The notes: a model not told the origin generated them from the letters alone. Positions 10,210 through 19,710 are shown, counted from the first letter of the stretch. The stretch: 64,000 bases of DNA from Candidatus Fermentithermobacillus carboniphilus (GCA_018208355.1 CP062796.1:549217-613216), one strand, 5' to 3'. A program made the numbers and translations.

Positions 10210-11063
10210 CTCCCGCTCCCTCCCCTAACGGCAGCATGGGCAATGAGGTTAAGCACGGTAACCAGGAAAAAGAGGACGATCCCTGTGGCGAAAAGAGCCT
10301 GGCGGTGTATTCCGGCCGAATAGCCCATTTCCAGGGCGATATTTGAGGTCAGGGTCCTCACCGGGTCCAAGAGGCTCTCCGGCACAGCCGTTGCATTTCC
10401 CGCCACCATTATGACCGCCATGGTCTCGCCCATGGCCCTGCCCGTAGCCAGGATGGCTGCGGCCAAAATGCCTGACCGGGCCGAAGGAAGGATTACCATC
10501 CTTACAGCCTGCCACCTGGTTGCGCCGACTGCCATCATGCCATCCCTGTAGCTTTCGGGTACAGCTCTCAAAGCATCGTAGGAAACGCTCACCATGGTTG
10601 GGAGAATCATGAGCCCCAGGACGATAGAAGACGCCAACACCGAAAAACCCGGCCCTCCGAAGTACGTCCTGATAAAAGGCACAACGACTGTAAGACCTAT
10701 GAAGCCGAACACCACGGAAGGAATCCCGGCTAGGAGTTCTATCATACTTTTAAGTAGCCGGGCCACCCCCGGACTCGAGAACTCCGACAGGTACACCGCA
10801 CAGCCCAGACCAAGAGGAATCCCGATGGCGAGAGCACCCCCGGTCACCATGAAAGAGCCGACGAGCATCGGGAAGATTCCGAAAATCTTTTTCGACGGGA
10901 CCCAGCGGGTTCCCCCGATGAATTCCCAAAGTCCAATTTCCTTGAGAGCGGGCAGACCTTCCTTAAAAATAAAGACGGTGATGAGCGTGAGTATACCTAG
11001 CGAACCAAGAGCTACGAGAGACAATGTTAATTCAGCCACGCGTTCATTTTGACTTCGCTTCAA
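10206..11063 (-). CDS. pstC: Phosphate ABC transporter permease PstC
   Basis: Second inner-membrane permease (285 aa), partner of PstA. About six hydrophobic helices are evident. Family motifs include the first helix region, LLAGIPSVVFGFIGL, MAVGATRWQAVRMVILPSA (the ATPase-contact loop) and GRAMGETMAVIMVAGNA. The assigned start is TTG at 11063, which overlaps the end of pstS by 20 bases; a GTG at 11039 is an alternative that would shorten it by eight residues. Start certainty is low, gene identity is not in doubt. Confidence 0.94.
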   Translation of the reverse strand: MKRSQNERVAELTLSLVALGSLGILTLITVFIFKEGLPALKEIGLWEFIGGTRWVPSKKIFGIFPMLVGSFMVTGGALAIGIPLGLGCAVYLSEFSSPGVARLLKSMIELLAGIPSVVFGFIGLTVVVPFIRTYFGGPGFSVLASSIVLGLMILPTMVSVSYDALRAVPESYRDGMMAVGATRWQAVRMVILPSARSGILAAAILATGRAMGETMAVIMVAGNATAVPESLLDPVRTLTSNIALEMGYSAGIHRQALFATGIVLFFLVTVLNLIAHAAVRGGSGR

Positions 11064-11970
11064 GTGCCGTCGCCCCCTGCCCCCCGGTGATCAGGCCCTC
11101 TTCTCGGAGGATTTTCTGGCCCGTCTCCCCCATGATAAAGTCCAGAAACTCCCGGACCTCGGGGCGAACCTCCCCTTTGGTCACCACGAGAAACGGGCGC
11201 ACCAGCGCGTACTTTCCGGACTTGCAGTTTTCGATGGTCGGAGCTACCCCGTCGATGGAAAGAGGTTTGACATTGCGATCTACGAGCCCGAGAGAGATGT
11301 AACCTATTGCCATCGGATCCTGGGCCACCGTTTCTTTGACGGATCCGTTGGAATCCTGAAAGATCGCTCTAGCCGTCACCTCGCGTCCTTCCATAATCAT
11401 CTCGTCAAAGGCTCCGCGGGTGCCTGAGCCCTCTTCCCTGCTGACCACGTGGATTCTTCCTCTGAAGTCGCCTCGTTCGCCTGCACCGATGAGCTGACCC
11501 CAGTCAGTTATCTCCCCCGAGAATATGGCTCGCAGGTCCCGGATGGACAGCTCCCGGATTGGGTTTTTAGGATTTACTATGACTGCGATCGCGTCCCTCG
11601 CTATCACCAGCGCGTCAAGTCCTTTTTCTTCGGGCGCCAGTTCCCTCGACAACATGCCGATCGAAGCTGCCCCCGAGAGGACCGAACGAGCTCCCGCGCT
11701 TGAACCTCCTCCCTGAACGTTTATGGCCGGTTTTTCCGGGTACAGCCTCGCATATTCTTCAGCCAGAAGTTCCATGAATGGCTGCACCGAGGTTGACCCG
11801 GCTACGGTGATGGACGAACTCGGTCTGGATGCCCTCGAACACGCAGAAACCATGAAGGACGCCAGGAGAATCAGAAAACACAACATAGATAGTCTCAAAT
11901 ACTTCGATGAGAAACGACTCGCTGACTGACGGTATGTTCTCATGCGCCTGGGCTGTTCCCTTCCATCCAA
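11044..11970 (-). CDS. pstS: Phosphate-binding lipoprotein PstS
   Basis: Extracytoplasmic phosphate receptor that feeds PstCA. A basic N-terminus and hydrophobic stretch end in a lipobox (MVSAC, cysteine at about residue 44), so the protein is predicted to be lipid-anchored. The mature part starts ITVAGSTSVQPFMELLAEEY and contains the phosphate-binding region REEGSGTRGAFDE, both typical of the PstS family. The ATG at 11970 is assigned; an in-frame ATG nine codons later is possible, and neither has a strong ribosome site. It is the first pst gene. A TATACT sequence on the minus strand at 12005-12010 is a possible -10, with no clear -35, which would suit an activator-dependent Pho promoter. Confidence 0.93.
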   Translation of the reverse strand: MDGREQPRRMRTYRQSASRFSSKYLRLSMLCFLILLASFMVSACSRASRPSSSITVAGSTSVQPFMELLAEEYARLYPEKPAINVQGGGSSAGARSVLSGAASIGMLSRELAPEEKGLDALVIARDAIAVIVNPKNPIRELSIRDLRAIFSGEITDWGQLIGAGERGDFRGRIHVVSREEGSGTRGAFDEMIMEGREVTARAIFQDSNGSVKETVAQDPMAIGYISLGLVDRNVKPLSIDGVAPTIENCKSGKYALVRPFLVVTKGEVRPEVREFLDFIMGETGQKILREEGLITGGQGATALEAKSK

Positions 11971-12174
11971 AATTTCCGTTGTGTCTGTCCATTCCGCCAG
12001 GTCAAGTATAACACAAAGGATTCAACCCATTTGAAGTAGAAAACACAAAAAGCACTCCATAGAAAAAGATAATTGTCAAGAAAGGAAGTATCCGCTTTGG
12101 AAAGACCTCTTTAATGGGTATCCGCAACAATGAAAAATCCTAGCATGACTGGGAAAAAGGAGGGTACGTTACTC

Positions 12175-13575
12175 ATGAAATTTGATCTCCTAATCAAGAA
12201 CGGTCACGTCATAGACCCCCTCTCCGGATATGATGGTAAAGGCGACGTCGGGATAAAGGATGGCAAAGTAGCCAAGTTAGGCCTGAACCTGCCCGCAAGC
12301 AGCGCAGATTCTGTGATCGACGTGGACGGTTTCATCGTCATGCCCGGTGTCATCGATTCCCACGTACACGTGTCCTCCCCGGAACGGTGGGTAGGGTTTT
12401 CGATGATGGCACAAGCCGGCGTGGTTACTGCCGTCGATTTCGGAGGTCCCATCGAGTCAACTCTCGAAGGATTGAAACGATTCGGTTGCGGAATGAACAT
12501 CGCAGGACTTCATACGGTCACCCCGGGCGTCAACACGAGAACAGCCGACCCATCATTTGAAGAACTGGATGAGATAGCAGAACGGGCGCTTGCTGGAGGA
12601 GCCCTGGGGCTCAAGATCGTGGGAGGCCACCATCCGTCGACTCCCGAAGCCACCGCCCGGATCATCGAGGTGGCGAACAAAAAGGGGTGCTATGTAGCTT
12701 TCCATGTGGGTACCACCAGGACCGGTAGCAATATAGAGGGCTTTTTCGAAGCAATAGAGCTTGCCGGAAAGAACCGGCTCCATATTGCGCACGTCAACAG
12801 CTACTGTCGGGGGCTTACGAAAACCCCGGCCCAAGAAGCGCTCGACGCCGTTGAGGCACTCAAAAAATCGCGGCACCTTGTGTCCGAATCTTACCTCGGA
12901 ACAATTAACGGGACCAGCGCCCACTGTGTCGATGGTCTCCCGTCGAGCCATGTCACAAGGAACTGCCTGAAGATGAGAGGGTTCGAGCCAACCGAGAAGG
13001 GGATGGGCGAGGCGATCCTGAAGGGCTGGGCACTCATCCAGGTCCTTCGTGGCGGAAAGATTGAACTCGTGACCGGCCAGGAAGGCTACGATATATGGAA
13101 AAGCGCCGACACCAAGACCGGGGTGAGCTTCCCGGTAAATGACACCGCAGCCATGCATATCCTCGCTTCTGCCAAAATGCCCGACGGTGAATTCGTGGTA
13201 GATGCCATAAGCACCGACGGAGGGGCTATCCCCAGGAACGTCCAGTTAGAGAGAGGATCCGCTCTCGTGAAGCTCGGGGCTCTAACCTGGCCGGAACTCG
13301 TCAAGAAACTGACATACAATCCCGCACGCATGTTCGGGTTCACCCACAAAGGGAGCGTCTCAGAAGGGTTTGACGGAGACGTGACGGTGGTCGACCCCGT
13401 GTCAGGCAAGCCGTACCTCGCGGTATCCAGGGGACAAATCATAATGATTGATGGGATCGTTGTCGGCAAGGGTGGCTTCCTTCTAACCACAGAGAAGGGC
13501 CTCAAGAAAGCAGAAGAACTCGGCATTCCGGCAGAGGCCGCAGAACTTGACAAGAGTCTCTTCTACACCAGATAA
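12175..13575 (+). CDS. Amidohydrolase-superfamily metal-dependent hydrolase (dihydroorotase/hydantoinase-like)
   Basis: TIM-barrel amidohydrolase of about 466 aa. The metal-binding HxH is in PGVIDSHVHVSSP (near residue 55). A GLKIVGGHH segment supplies a lysine of the kind carbamylated in subtype I enzymes, FHVGTTRTG and LHIAHVNSY give further histidines, and AISTDGGA carries the catalytic aspartate. The flanking beta-sandwich ends with an FDGDVTVVDP segment. I place the start at 12175, behind GGAGG, giving MKFDLLIKNGHVIDPLSG; the frame is open further upstream without a ribosome site. Substrate is not deducible: cyclic amide, imide or N-acyl compounds are possible. It faces the first membrane cassette convergently and resembles the other amide hydrolases nearby. 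Confidence 0.85.
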   Translation: MKFDLLIKNGHVIDPLSGYDGKGDVGIKDGKVAKLGLNLPASSADSVIDVDGFIVMPGVIDSHVHVSSPERWVGFSMMAQAGVVTAVDFGGPIESTLEGLKRFGCGMNIAGLHTVTPGVNTRTADPSFEELDEIAERALAGGALGLKIVGGHHPSTPEATARIIEVANKKGCYVAFHVGTTRTGSNIEGFFEAIELAGKNRLHIAHVNSYCRGLTKTPAQEALDAVEALKKSRHLVSESYLGTINGTSAHCVDGLPSSHVTRNCLKMRGFEPTEKGMGEAILKGWALIQVLRGGKIELVTGQEGYDIWKSADTKTGVSFPVNDTAAMHILASAKMPDGEFVVDAISTDGGAIPRNVQLERGSALVKLGALTWPELVKKLTYNPARMFGFTHKGSVSEGFDGDVTVVDPVSGKPYLAVSRGQIIMIDGIVVGKGGFLLTTEKGLKKAEELGIPAEAAELDKSLFYTR

Positions 13576-13688
13576 ACGAAAAATCAGCCGCCGGCTGCCG
13601 GTAATCCCGAGGCAACCCCGAGACCGGGAGAAGCTCCTCGATAAACCCGGCAAGCCGGCGCATTTTCGTGATCCCGAACTTTTGCCTT

Positions 13689-14282
13689 CTATTTGATCAG
13701 GTGTAGCCAGTCGCGTAGCATGAACTGCATCTGCGCTATCAAAAGACTCAGTCTTCCCTGCACGGCATTGCCGAAAGCGGCCCCGAAAGAAACCATGAGC
13801 ACCCATCGTCCGACCCTTGCCATGTTGTCCAGCGCCGGACGAGGTTTCAGGGTAAAGAAGAAGTAAGACAGCGACAGAATTGTGCCGAAAACCACGATGA
13901 TGTTATTGAACGAGTTCCACGGTATGAGCGTCGCCTGAATTTGCCTGACGAAATCGCTCTCGATCGCTTTCATGGATAGCGCCGCTCCGATTCCCATGAG
14001 GAAAGCCATGGGGAGCCTCGCGACCCAGGCCCACTTTTTGGAGAAACGGGCGTATAGGAGAATTCCGAGGATTGTCGGGATGAGAACCGAATAATCTCCC
14101 TTAGTCGTCAAGGGGTTCCACACCTGGCGTTGAACAATCCTCACAGCCAGGATTATGCCGTAACCTGCCGCAAGTCCCACGTAGAGGTTCTGGAAAGCCC
14201 GGAAGAGCCTGTTCTCTTTCCACAGGAAACTGTAAATGGCGATGGTGCAGATGGCACCTGCCCAGGTGATTGCCGTGGTCAT
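13689..14282 (-). CDS. Cassette 1 protein D: polytopic membrane protein of unknown function
   Basis: About 197 aa with roughly six hydrophobic segments. Last gene of the first four-gene membrane cassette. ATG at 14282 follows GGGAGGTGAT. Its paralogue is 28598-29209: 22 of the last 36 residues are identical, including AFGN, VQGR and a shared DWLHLIK near the C-terminus, and both carry a short YKEN/WKEN motif after the first helix and WVARLPM/WLARIPM mid-protein. I do not recognise a named family. The invariant C-terminal amphipathic stretch suggests a contact with another cassette member. It lies 15 bases after protein C and converges on the upstream amidohydrolase. Confidence 0.82.
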   Translation of the reverse strand: MTTAITWAGAICTIAIYSFLWKENRLFRAFQNLYVGLAAGYGIILAVRIVQRQVWNPLTTKGDYSVLIPTILGILLYARFSKKWAWVARLPMAFLMGIGAALSMKAIESDFVRQIQATLIPWNSFNNIIVVFGTILSLSYFFFTLKPRPALDNMARVGRWVLMVSFGAAFGNAVQGRLSLLIAQMQFMLRDWLHLIK

Positions 14283-14297
14283 AATATCACCTCCCAA

Positions 14298-15143
14298 TTA
14301 CTTGCGCGTCGGTTTTTTCGATTTTTCTTCGCTCTTCTCGATGATGAAGACGATATTACCCAATATGACAAACAGGACGATTGCCACGTGACCCAGGGAC
14401 TGGGCATCCATAGCAGCCGTCGCGGCGCCGGGCATCTTGACGGCTATCTCGTACTCAGCCGCAGACTTCAAACCTCCGCCGAGAAGACCCACCAGTTGGC
14501 CCGACTGCAGGTACGGTTCGTTCTGGGGTCCCATAACGGCCACGACCCCGCACGCCAGGGGAACCTTATACCTCGTCTGGACCTGTCGTATCCACTCGGC
14601 CGGTCCGGGAATGCCCGTGGCGAATTCGGCAATCAATTTAAAGTCCCCGGCGTTCTTGATCCCCTGCATAATCGGGTACTCGTCCAGGCGCTTCCCCCGC
14701 ACGTCGGTGGGGAACACCGCCCTTATATCCTGGGCGAAGGCAGAAACGGCGGTCTCGGCCCCCGCGGCATAACCCAAATTAATCATGTCTTCACCGTAAA
14801 CCTTGCCACGCTTCTCCCAAAATTCGATGGCCTTGGTGGCATACTGGAGCCCCGTATCTACGAACGCCACGCAAACCACCTTCGCTCCTTTGCTTAGAGC
14901 GTGGGCCATGACTACCTGAGCCTGAGGATCCACATCGGGACCGCCGCCGATGGAGTAATCGAATACCAGAAGCATCCTGTCGCCCGGCTGGAGACTGTCG
15001 ACGGCATTTACGAACTTCATGGTCGAGCTTGAGACATCTATCGGTATACCGAGCGGCTTTACCAGGGGAACGATAACCACGATGAGCAAAAGCAGGTACA
15101 AATACCTCCTGTCGACCTCAGCAAATTTCTTGAGCGCCCGCAT
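14298..15143 (-). CDS. Cassette 1 protein C: membrane-anchored protein with a predicted extracytoplasmic domain
   Basis: About 281 aa. A basic N-terminus leads into one helix (residues about 14-29), then a soluble domain of about 210 residues, a second helix near 253-268 and a lysine-rich tail. By the positive-inside rule both ends are cytoplasmic and the large domain is outside. The domain alternates strands and helices (LLVFDYS, AKVVCVAFVD, MINLGYAAG), suggesting a Rossmann-like fold, but no catalytic motif is recognisable. ATG at 15143 follows AGGAGG by eight bases. The paralogue at 29206-30048 shares NLGY, PYLQSGQ/PYMQSGQ, AAEYE, MDAQS and FVILGNI. Confidence 0.83.
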   Translation of the reverse strand: MRALKKFAEVDRRYLYLLLLIVVIVPLVKPLGIPIDVSSSTMKFVNAVDSLQPGDRMLLVFDYSIGGGPDVDPQAQVVMAHALSKGAKVVCVAFVDTGLQYATKAIEFWEKRGKVYGEDMINLGYAAGAETAVSAFAQDIRAVFPTDVRGKRLDEYPIMQGIKNAGDFKLIAEFATGIPGPAEWIRQVQTRYKVPLACGVVAVMGPQNEPYLQSGQLVGLLGGGLKSAAEYEIAVKMPGAATAAMDAQSLGHVAIVLFVILGNIVFIIEKSEEKSKKPTRK

Positions 15144-15155
15144 CTTCTCCACCTC

Positions 15156-15779
15156 CTATTCCCCACCGAAGTAAGACCTATCGATACCTGCGATAACCCT
15201 GAAACCTGTCGCCACCATACCGAGGGCCGCCCCGATGATAATAGCCCTGTTTCCGGCAACATTGGGGTATTTCATGAGCCAGTCCGTGAGAACCGGGAAG
15301 TACGGAGATATCAGTTTTCCGACCGGGGCGTTACCCATCATCACGATAAGGCCGGAAACCAAGAGGAGGACTCCGTCGATGTTTCTGGCCCTGAAGGCTC
15401 TCCTCGCGGCGGAGGCGATGAAGAACACCATAATGGAAAACATGGCAGTACCGAGCGGCAGGTACAAGCCATCAAACAGGAATTTGTACAGTCGTTCGCC
15501 GCCCTTTCCCGAAAGACCGGATATCACCATGAGCACCATCCCGGCGAAGAGCAGGAAGGACATCCAGGCGTCGGGGTGTCTCTGTTTGATTCGGCGCGAG
15601 TGGATTACGACGAGGTTTGCGGCGGCGAGGCCCATGGCAAAAGCAGAAATTATGGTGCCCCAGTTCTGAACCGTCTGGGCGGCAGGCGCGACGCCTGGCC
15701 AGAGACCCTTGAGAAAGTACTCGAAGAGGATCAAGATCCCGACAATGAAGCCGATAGCTATTGGAACTTCTTTTCTCAC
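15156..15779 (-). CDS. Cassette 1 protein B: polytopic membrane protein of unknown function
   Basis: About 207 aa with five or six predicted helices. GTG start at 15779 behind GGAGGTG. The paralogue 30067-30687 shares an FRA(R/K) basic loop, a hydrophobic stretch ending in MGN/LGN, and the C-terminal pattern of glycine-rich helix then R-x-(I/L)-x-G-(I/L)-(D/E)-R with a GG near the end. The short HSRRIKQRHPDAW and ARRAFRARN segments are basic and predicted cytoplasmic. No known family is recognised. Its place between proteins A and C, with gaps of 15 and 12 bases, indicates co-translation and probably a shared complex. Confidence 0.82.
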   Translation of the reverse strand: MRKEVPIAIGFIVGILILFEYFLKGLWPGVAPAAQTVQNWGTIISAFAMGLAAANLVVIHSRRIKQRHPDAWMSFLLFAGMVLMVISGLSGKGGERLYKFLFDGLYLPLGTAMFSIMVFFIASAARRAFRARNIDGVLLLVSGLIVMMGNAPVGKLISPYFPVLTDWLMKYPNVAGNRAIIIGAALGMVATGFRVIAGIDRSYFGGE

Positions 15780-15794
15780 GTCTCGACACCTCCT

Positions 15795-16568
15795 TTACCG
15801 CTTCAGCCACTCGACTGGCCATTTATAGCCGATGGTAACAAGAAGGGAGCCTATGAGGATATACAGGAAAGCGAATATCTTGCCTATGTCTTGAGCGGCA
15901 AGGTTGGCTGTTTTTCCAGGGTCTTTGGACAGATACGCGCCACCGGCAAACATCTCTTCCCCGATAAGAGTGTAATCGCACGCGGCGACAAAGAACGGGA
16001 TCTGGAAAGTCCTCGAGGTCCCCGCGATCGTCACGGCGCCGACCATAGCCGCGCCCTCGGCAAGCATCATGGATTCCGCCTGGAATTCACCGATCAGGAT
16101 GACGCTGGCAGATTGATCCTGGTTCATGATGGAAAGACACGCGGCAGCGAAAGCGAACTGCTCGTTGGACAGAAACTGCACCATCTCGGGCCTAACCTTC
16201 TCTGGCTTTCCTTCTTCGAGGTACGACTGGCGCACGATGGCATCTGCCACCGGATAGACGTTGGCCGCCGCCACTCCAACTTTGAGGTCAGTGTCATATC
16301 TTGCCGTCAGCTTGGCTACGTGTTCCAGGATCTCGAGTCCCGCGATAGTCTGAGCGGCTCCGGCGGTGTTTATCTCTGTCCTGCCCGGTACATAAAAGAC
16401 CGGCCGCCCGAGCTCGGTAGCCCTCCCGACAGCTTCCTCAATTGCATCGAGCCCCGGGATCCTCCGGATGAACGGCAGCTTACCCGACCTGGCCCTCATC
16501 ATGTAATAAACCAGAAGAGCCAGGAACAGGATGAAAATCACGAAAGTTGCCTGCTTGCCGGCTACCAC
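15795..16568 (-). CDS. Cassette 1 protein A: DUF6754-like membrane protein
   Basis: First gene of cassette 1, about 257 aa. One N-terminal helix (residues about 8-24) is followed by basic residues and a soluble domain of about 200 residues, then a helix near the C-terminus. The charge pattern places the soluble domain in the cytoplasm. The strongest motif, RIPGLDAIEEAVGRATELGR at about 35-54, matches 20 of 27 positions over a slightly longer stretch in the paralogue 30707-31528. DYTLIGEE(M/I) near the C-terminal helix is also shared. From memory this is the DUF6754 family, whose function is unknown; that assignment needs a profile search. I chose the GTG at 16568, eight bases after GGGAGG, over an overlapping GTG at 16577. 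Confidence 0.82.
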   Translation of the reverse strand: MVAGKQATFVIFILFLALLVYYMMRARSGKLPFIRRIPGLDAIEEAVGRATELGRPVFYVPGRTEINTAGAAQTIAGLEILEHVAKLTARYDTDLKVGVAAANVYPVADAIVRQSYLEEGKPEKVRPEMVQFLSNEQFAFAAACLSIMNQDQSASVILIGEFQAESMMLAEGAAMVGAVTIAGTSRTFQIPFFVAACDYTLIGEEMFAGGAYLSKDPGKTANLAAQDIGKIFAFLYILIGSLLVTIGYKWPVEWLKR

Positions 16569-16848
16569 TGGATACACCTCCCATGAATTGCATAATCTTG
16601 AAGATGCCTGTGCTAGCGATACAATATTTGTTCGGCATGTCCTATTATTATCCCTTCTTGTGAATAAAGACTCTTATTGAACTTAGGGGCATCTCGCCTT
16701 GCCCCACTCTCTCTATCCACCTCCTTGAAGGAATATGCGCAGCGATGTCGAATACTTTTTGCGGGACAAGCATATCCTGTCTTCACCGGTAATTCATCAT
16801 TCAGGATCGTGTCAGTACCTGGAAAACCACACCGGGAGGCGAGATCCA

Positions 16849-18090
16849 GTGACTCCAGAATGCTGCAAAACCTCAAACGGCGTTGAGCTCCGTGACTCGT
16901 TGAAGAAAGCAGCCATAGAAGCAGTCGATGCTGTCAAAGAGAGACTCTTCTCCATAAGCGACCAGATGTACAGAGAACCGGAGGTCGGGTTACAAGAATG
17001 GAAGTCATCGAAACTGCTCGTCGACCTCCTCAAGGAATTCGGTTTTGAAGTAGAGGTAGGCCTTTGCAACCTGCCCACGAGCTTCCGAGCCATCCGGCGC
17101 GGAAAACCGGGCGGCCCCACAGTCGCTATCCTCGCCGAATACGACGCCCTCCCCGAGATCGGTCACGGATGTGGTCACAACATAATTGGGACTGCTGCCG
17201 CAGGTGCGGGAATAGCTCTTGCTCCCCTCATGGACAACATCCGGGGCACCCTCGTAGTGCTTGGCACTCCGGCAGAAGAAGGGGCGGTCGACAATGCCGG
17301 TGGAAAAGTTACGCTTCTTGAAGGAGGGGCGTTTTCTGGCGTCGACGTGGCCATGATGTTCCACCCCTCCCAAAAAGACGTCGTCATGAGTACCTCCAAC
17401 GCCAGGGTGGCCATGGAGATTTCGTTCCGCGGAAAAGCCGCACATGCCGCGGGAGCGCCTCACGAAGGCATCAACGCTCTCGATGCGGCTATCCTCACTT
17501 TTAACGCATGGAACGCACTCAGACAACATGTTAAGGAAGACGTACGCATCCACGGGATTATCACCAAAGGTGGGGTATCGCCCAACATAATTCCCGACTA
17601 CGCCGAGATACGAATGTACGTACGTGCCAAAGATATGGATTATCTCAGACAAGTCGAGGACAAGGTCAAAAAGTGCGCCGAAGGAGCGGCAACAGCCACC
17701 GGAGCCACGGTCAACTTCAGATACACCGCCAAGGCTTACGCCAACATGATAACAAACGAAACTCTCGCGCGGGCCTTCGGGAAAAACCTTGAAGCCCTCG
17801 GACGAAAGGTCCAGGAACCGGAACCGAAGGCCGGGGGCGGCTCAACCGATATGGGCAACGTCAGCCACGTGGTTCCGTCGATCCACCCGTATATAGCCAT
17901 CTGTGAGCCAGGCACGGCCACGAGCCATTCCAGGGAGTTTGCCAAGGCAACAATATCGGAGATGGGACATAAAGGGCTTCTCGACGGAGCCAAAGCCCTC
18001 GCCATGACCGCGATTGACGTGTTCACGGACCCCGTTCTTCTAGCCGCCATCAAAGACGAGTTCGCAAAAAAGGTCTCCCGGAAAGGGTGA
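16849..18090 (+). CDS. M20-family metal-dependent amidohydrolase/aminoacylase
   Basis: Zinc-type hydrolase of about 413 aa that probably removes the acyl group from N-acyl amino acids or dipeptide-like compounds. The metal-binding pattern is LAEYDALPEIGHGCGHNIIG, then the catalytic PAEEGAVDNAGG and a C-terminal TATSHSREFAKA. The lid domain begins near FRGKAAHAAGAPHEGINALD. The AEYDALP-GHGCGHN arrangement is typical of the AbgB-like amidohydrolase branch. The frame is open back to 16735, but the GTG at 16849 follows GGGAGG at nine bases and gives the family length. It is followed after six bases by a D-aminoacylase gene, so the two are likely one transcript acting on related substrates. Divergent from cassette 1. 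Confidence 0.9.
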   Translation: MTPECCKTSNGVELRDSLKKAAIEAVDAVKERLFSISDQMYREPEVGLQEWKSSKLLVDLLKEFGFEVEVGLCNLPTSFRAIRRGKPGGPTVAILAEYDALPEIGHGCGHNIIGTAAAGAGIALAPLMDNIRGTLVVLGTPAEEGAVDNAGGKVTLLEGGAFSGVDVAMMFHPSQKDVVMSTSNARVAMEISFRGKAAHAAGAPHEGINALDAAILTFNAWNALRQHVKEDVRIHGIITKGGVSPNIIPDYAEIRMYVRAKDMDYLRQVEDKVKKCAEGAATATGATVNFRYTAKAYANMITNETLARAFGKNLEALGRKVQEPEPKAGGGSTDMGNVSHVVPSIHPYIAICEPGTATSHSREFAKATISEMGHKGLLDGAKALAMTAIDVFTDPVLLAAIKDEFAKKVSRKG

Positions 18091-18096
18091 GGAAAG

Positions 18097-19710
18097 ATGA
18101 GCGCCGCTCAGCCCCAAAAAGGAGCTCCGCTTCTCCTGAAAGGCGGAAAAGTCGTAGACGGGACCGGCAACCCGTGGTTTTACGGGGACCTTCTTATCCA
18201 AAGAGGACAAATCACCGCCATCGGGAAACACTTAGAGGCACCCCCCGGGTCCACGACATTGGATGTCTCCGGATTCGTTGTAACCCCCGGATTCATCGAT
18301 ATCCACAGTCACTCGGATCTTCCCCTTTTTATCGACGGCAGCGCCCAGAGCGTGGTTAGGCAGGGCGTCACCACCCAAGTGGTCGGCAACTGTGGCGGAT
18401 GGTCGGTTCCCCTGCAAGGCGAAACAAGGAGACGGGCGGAAAACGAAGCGAAACGCTACGGCTGGGCAGACCCTCTCCCCTGGACCACGATAGACGAATA
18501 CATGGACGTCCTTTCGTCCCGCGGAATATCCATCAACGTCGGCATACTCATCGGTCACGGTGCAGTAAGGGCCAAAGTCGCGGGCTTCGCCGCTAGAAAC
18601 CTCACCCCGGAGGAGCTTTCCGAGTGCAAGCGGGAAGTGGCTTACGCTATGGAAAAAGGCGCACTCGGGATGTCCACGGGTCTCTATTATGCTCCCGGAA
18701 GCTATGCTCCTGAGGATGAAATCGTCGAGCTTTCCAAAGTAGTGGCTCGTTACGACGGAATTCACTCAAGCCACATCCGGGACGAGTCCGATTATAACGT
18801 AGGACTTATCGCGGCTATAGACGAGGTAATAGACATCGGGAGAAAGTCGGGGGTTAAAACCGAGATCTCACACTTAAAGTGTCTTGGCCCTGCCGTATGG
18901 GGCAGATCGCGGGAGATACTGACAAAAATCGAAAAGGCCCGGGAGGAAGGTATCGACGTCACCGCAGACCAGTACCCGTATGTTGCTTCAGGGTCGAGCA
19001 TAACCGGAGCACTGATCCCGAGGTGGGCTCAGGAGGGGACAAGAGAGGACCTCGTAGCAAGGCTCAGGGATCCTGTCACGAGGATGAAAATCCGGGCAGA
19101 GGTGGAGAAAAACCTCCGGCGTAGGGGAGGCCCCGACCGGCTCTACATCGCTTCTTATTCCGCAGAGCCCCGGTACGCTGGACTCCACCTTGGCCAGGTG
19201 GCAAGGGAGCTTGGCCTGGAGCCCGAAGAGGCCGCCCTTTACCTTTTAGAGAAGCAGGATGCCTCATTCGTCTCTTTCGTCATGGACGAAAATGACGTGA
19301 AAACCATCATGCAGGCTCCTTTTATAATGGTGGCATCAGATGGATGGGCGCTGAGCAAGGAAGGCCCTCTCGGGGAGGGGCATCCCCACCCGAGAAGCTT
19401 CGGGACCTTCGTGCGGGTGATTTCGAAGTACGCCCTTTCTGAGAAACTCATAACTCTCGAAGAGGCAGTACGAAAGATGACATCCTTCCCGGCAGGGCGG
19501 CTCGGTATTAAAGACAGGGGGCTCTTGAAACCCGGTTTCAAGGCTGATGTCGTAGTGTTCGATCCACTCACAATCAAAGATACGGCGACATTCGAGGCAC
19601 CGAAAATGTACCCGTCGGGGATAAAATATGTCCTGGTAAACGGGGTCATCACGGTAAAAGACGGTGAACATACTGGTGAAAAAGCAGGTACTGTCCTGAA
19701 GAAGACGTAA
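18097..19710 (+). CDS. N-acyl-D-amino-acid deacylase (D-aminoacylase family)
   Basis: Amidohydrolase-superfamily enzyme of 537 aa predicted to hydrolyse N-acyl-D-amino acids to D-amino acid and carboxylate. Visible features are the HxH in GFIDIHSHSDLPLF (near residue 68), the D-aminoacylase-type VVGNCGGWSVP segment with its metal cysteine, SSHIRDES, EISHLKCLG with a histidine, the DQYPY motif and SDGWAL. The closing PGFKADVVVFDP is the standard C-terminal sandwich. GGTGAGGAAAG precedes the ATG at 18097. It is six bases downstream of the M20 hydrolase. Together they point to use of acylated or D-amino acids, for example from peptidoglycan or peptide turnover; the exact substrate is unknown. 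Confidence 0.9.
   Translation: MSAAQPQKGAPLLLKGGKVVDGTGNPWFYGDLLIQRGQITAIGKHLEAPPGSTTLDVSGFVVTPGFIDIHSHSDLPLFIDGSAQSVVRQGVTTQVVGNCGGWSVPLQGETRRRAENEAKRYGWADPLPWTTIDEYMDVLSSRGISINVGILIGHGAVRAKVAGFAARNLTPEELSECKREVAYAMEKGALGMSTGLYYAPGSYAPEDEIVELSKVVARYDGIHSSHIRDESDYNVGLIAAIDEVIDIGRKSGVKTEISHLKCLGPAVWGRSREILTKIEKAREEGIDVTADQYPYVASGSSITGALIPRWAQEGTREDLVARLRDPVTRMKIRAEVEKNLRRRGGPDRLYIASYSAEPRYAGLHLGQVARELGLEPEEAALYLLEKQDASFVSFVMDENDVKTIMQAPFIMVASDGWALSKEGPLGEGHPHPRSFGTFVRVISKYALSEKLITLEEAVRKMTSFPAGRLGIKDRGLLKPGFKADVVVFDPLTIKDTATFEAPKMYPSGIKYVLVNGVITVKDGEHTGEKAGTVLKKT

Noticed and set aside
12005..12079. Strong sigma-A promoter for pstS (TTGACA at 12074-12079, TATACT at 12005-12010)
   Set aside because: The two elements are far too widely separated to form one promoter, and no partner hexamer sits at the right distance from either.
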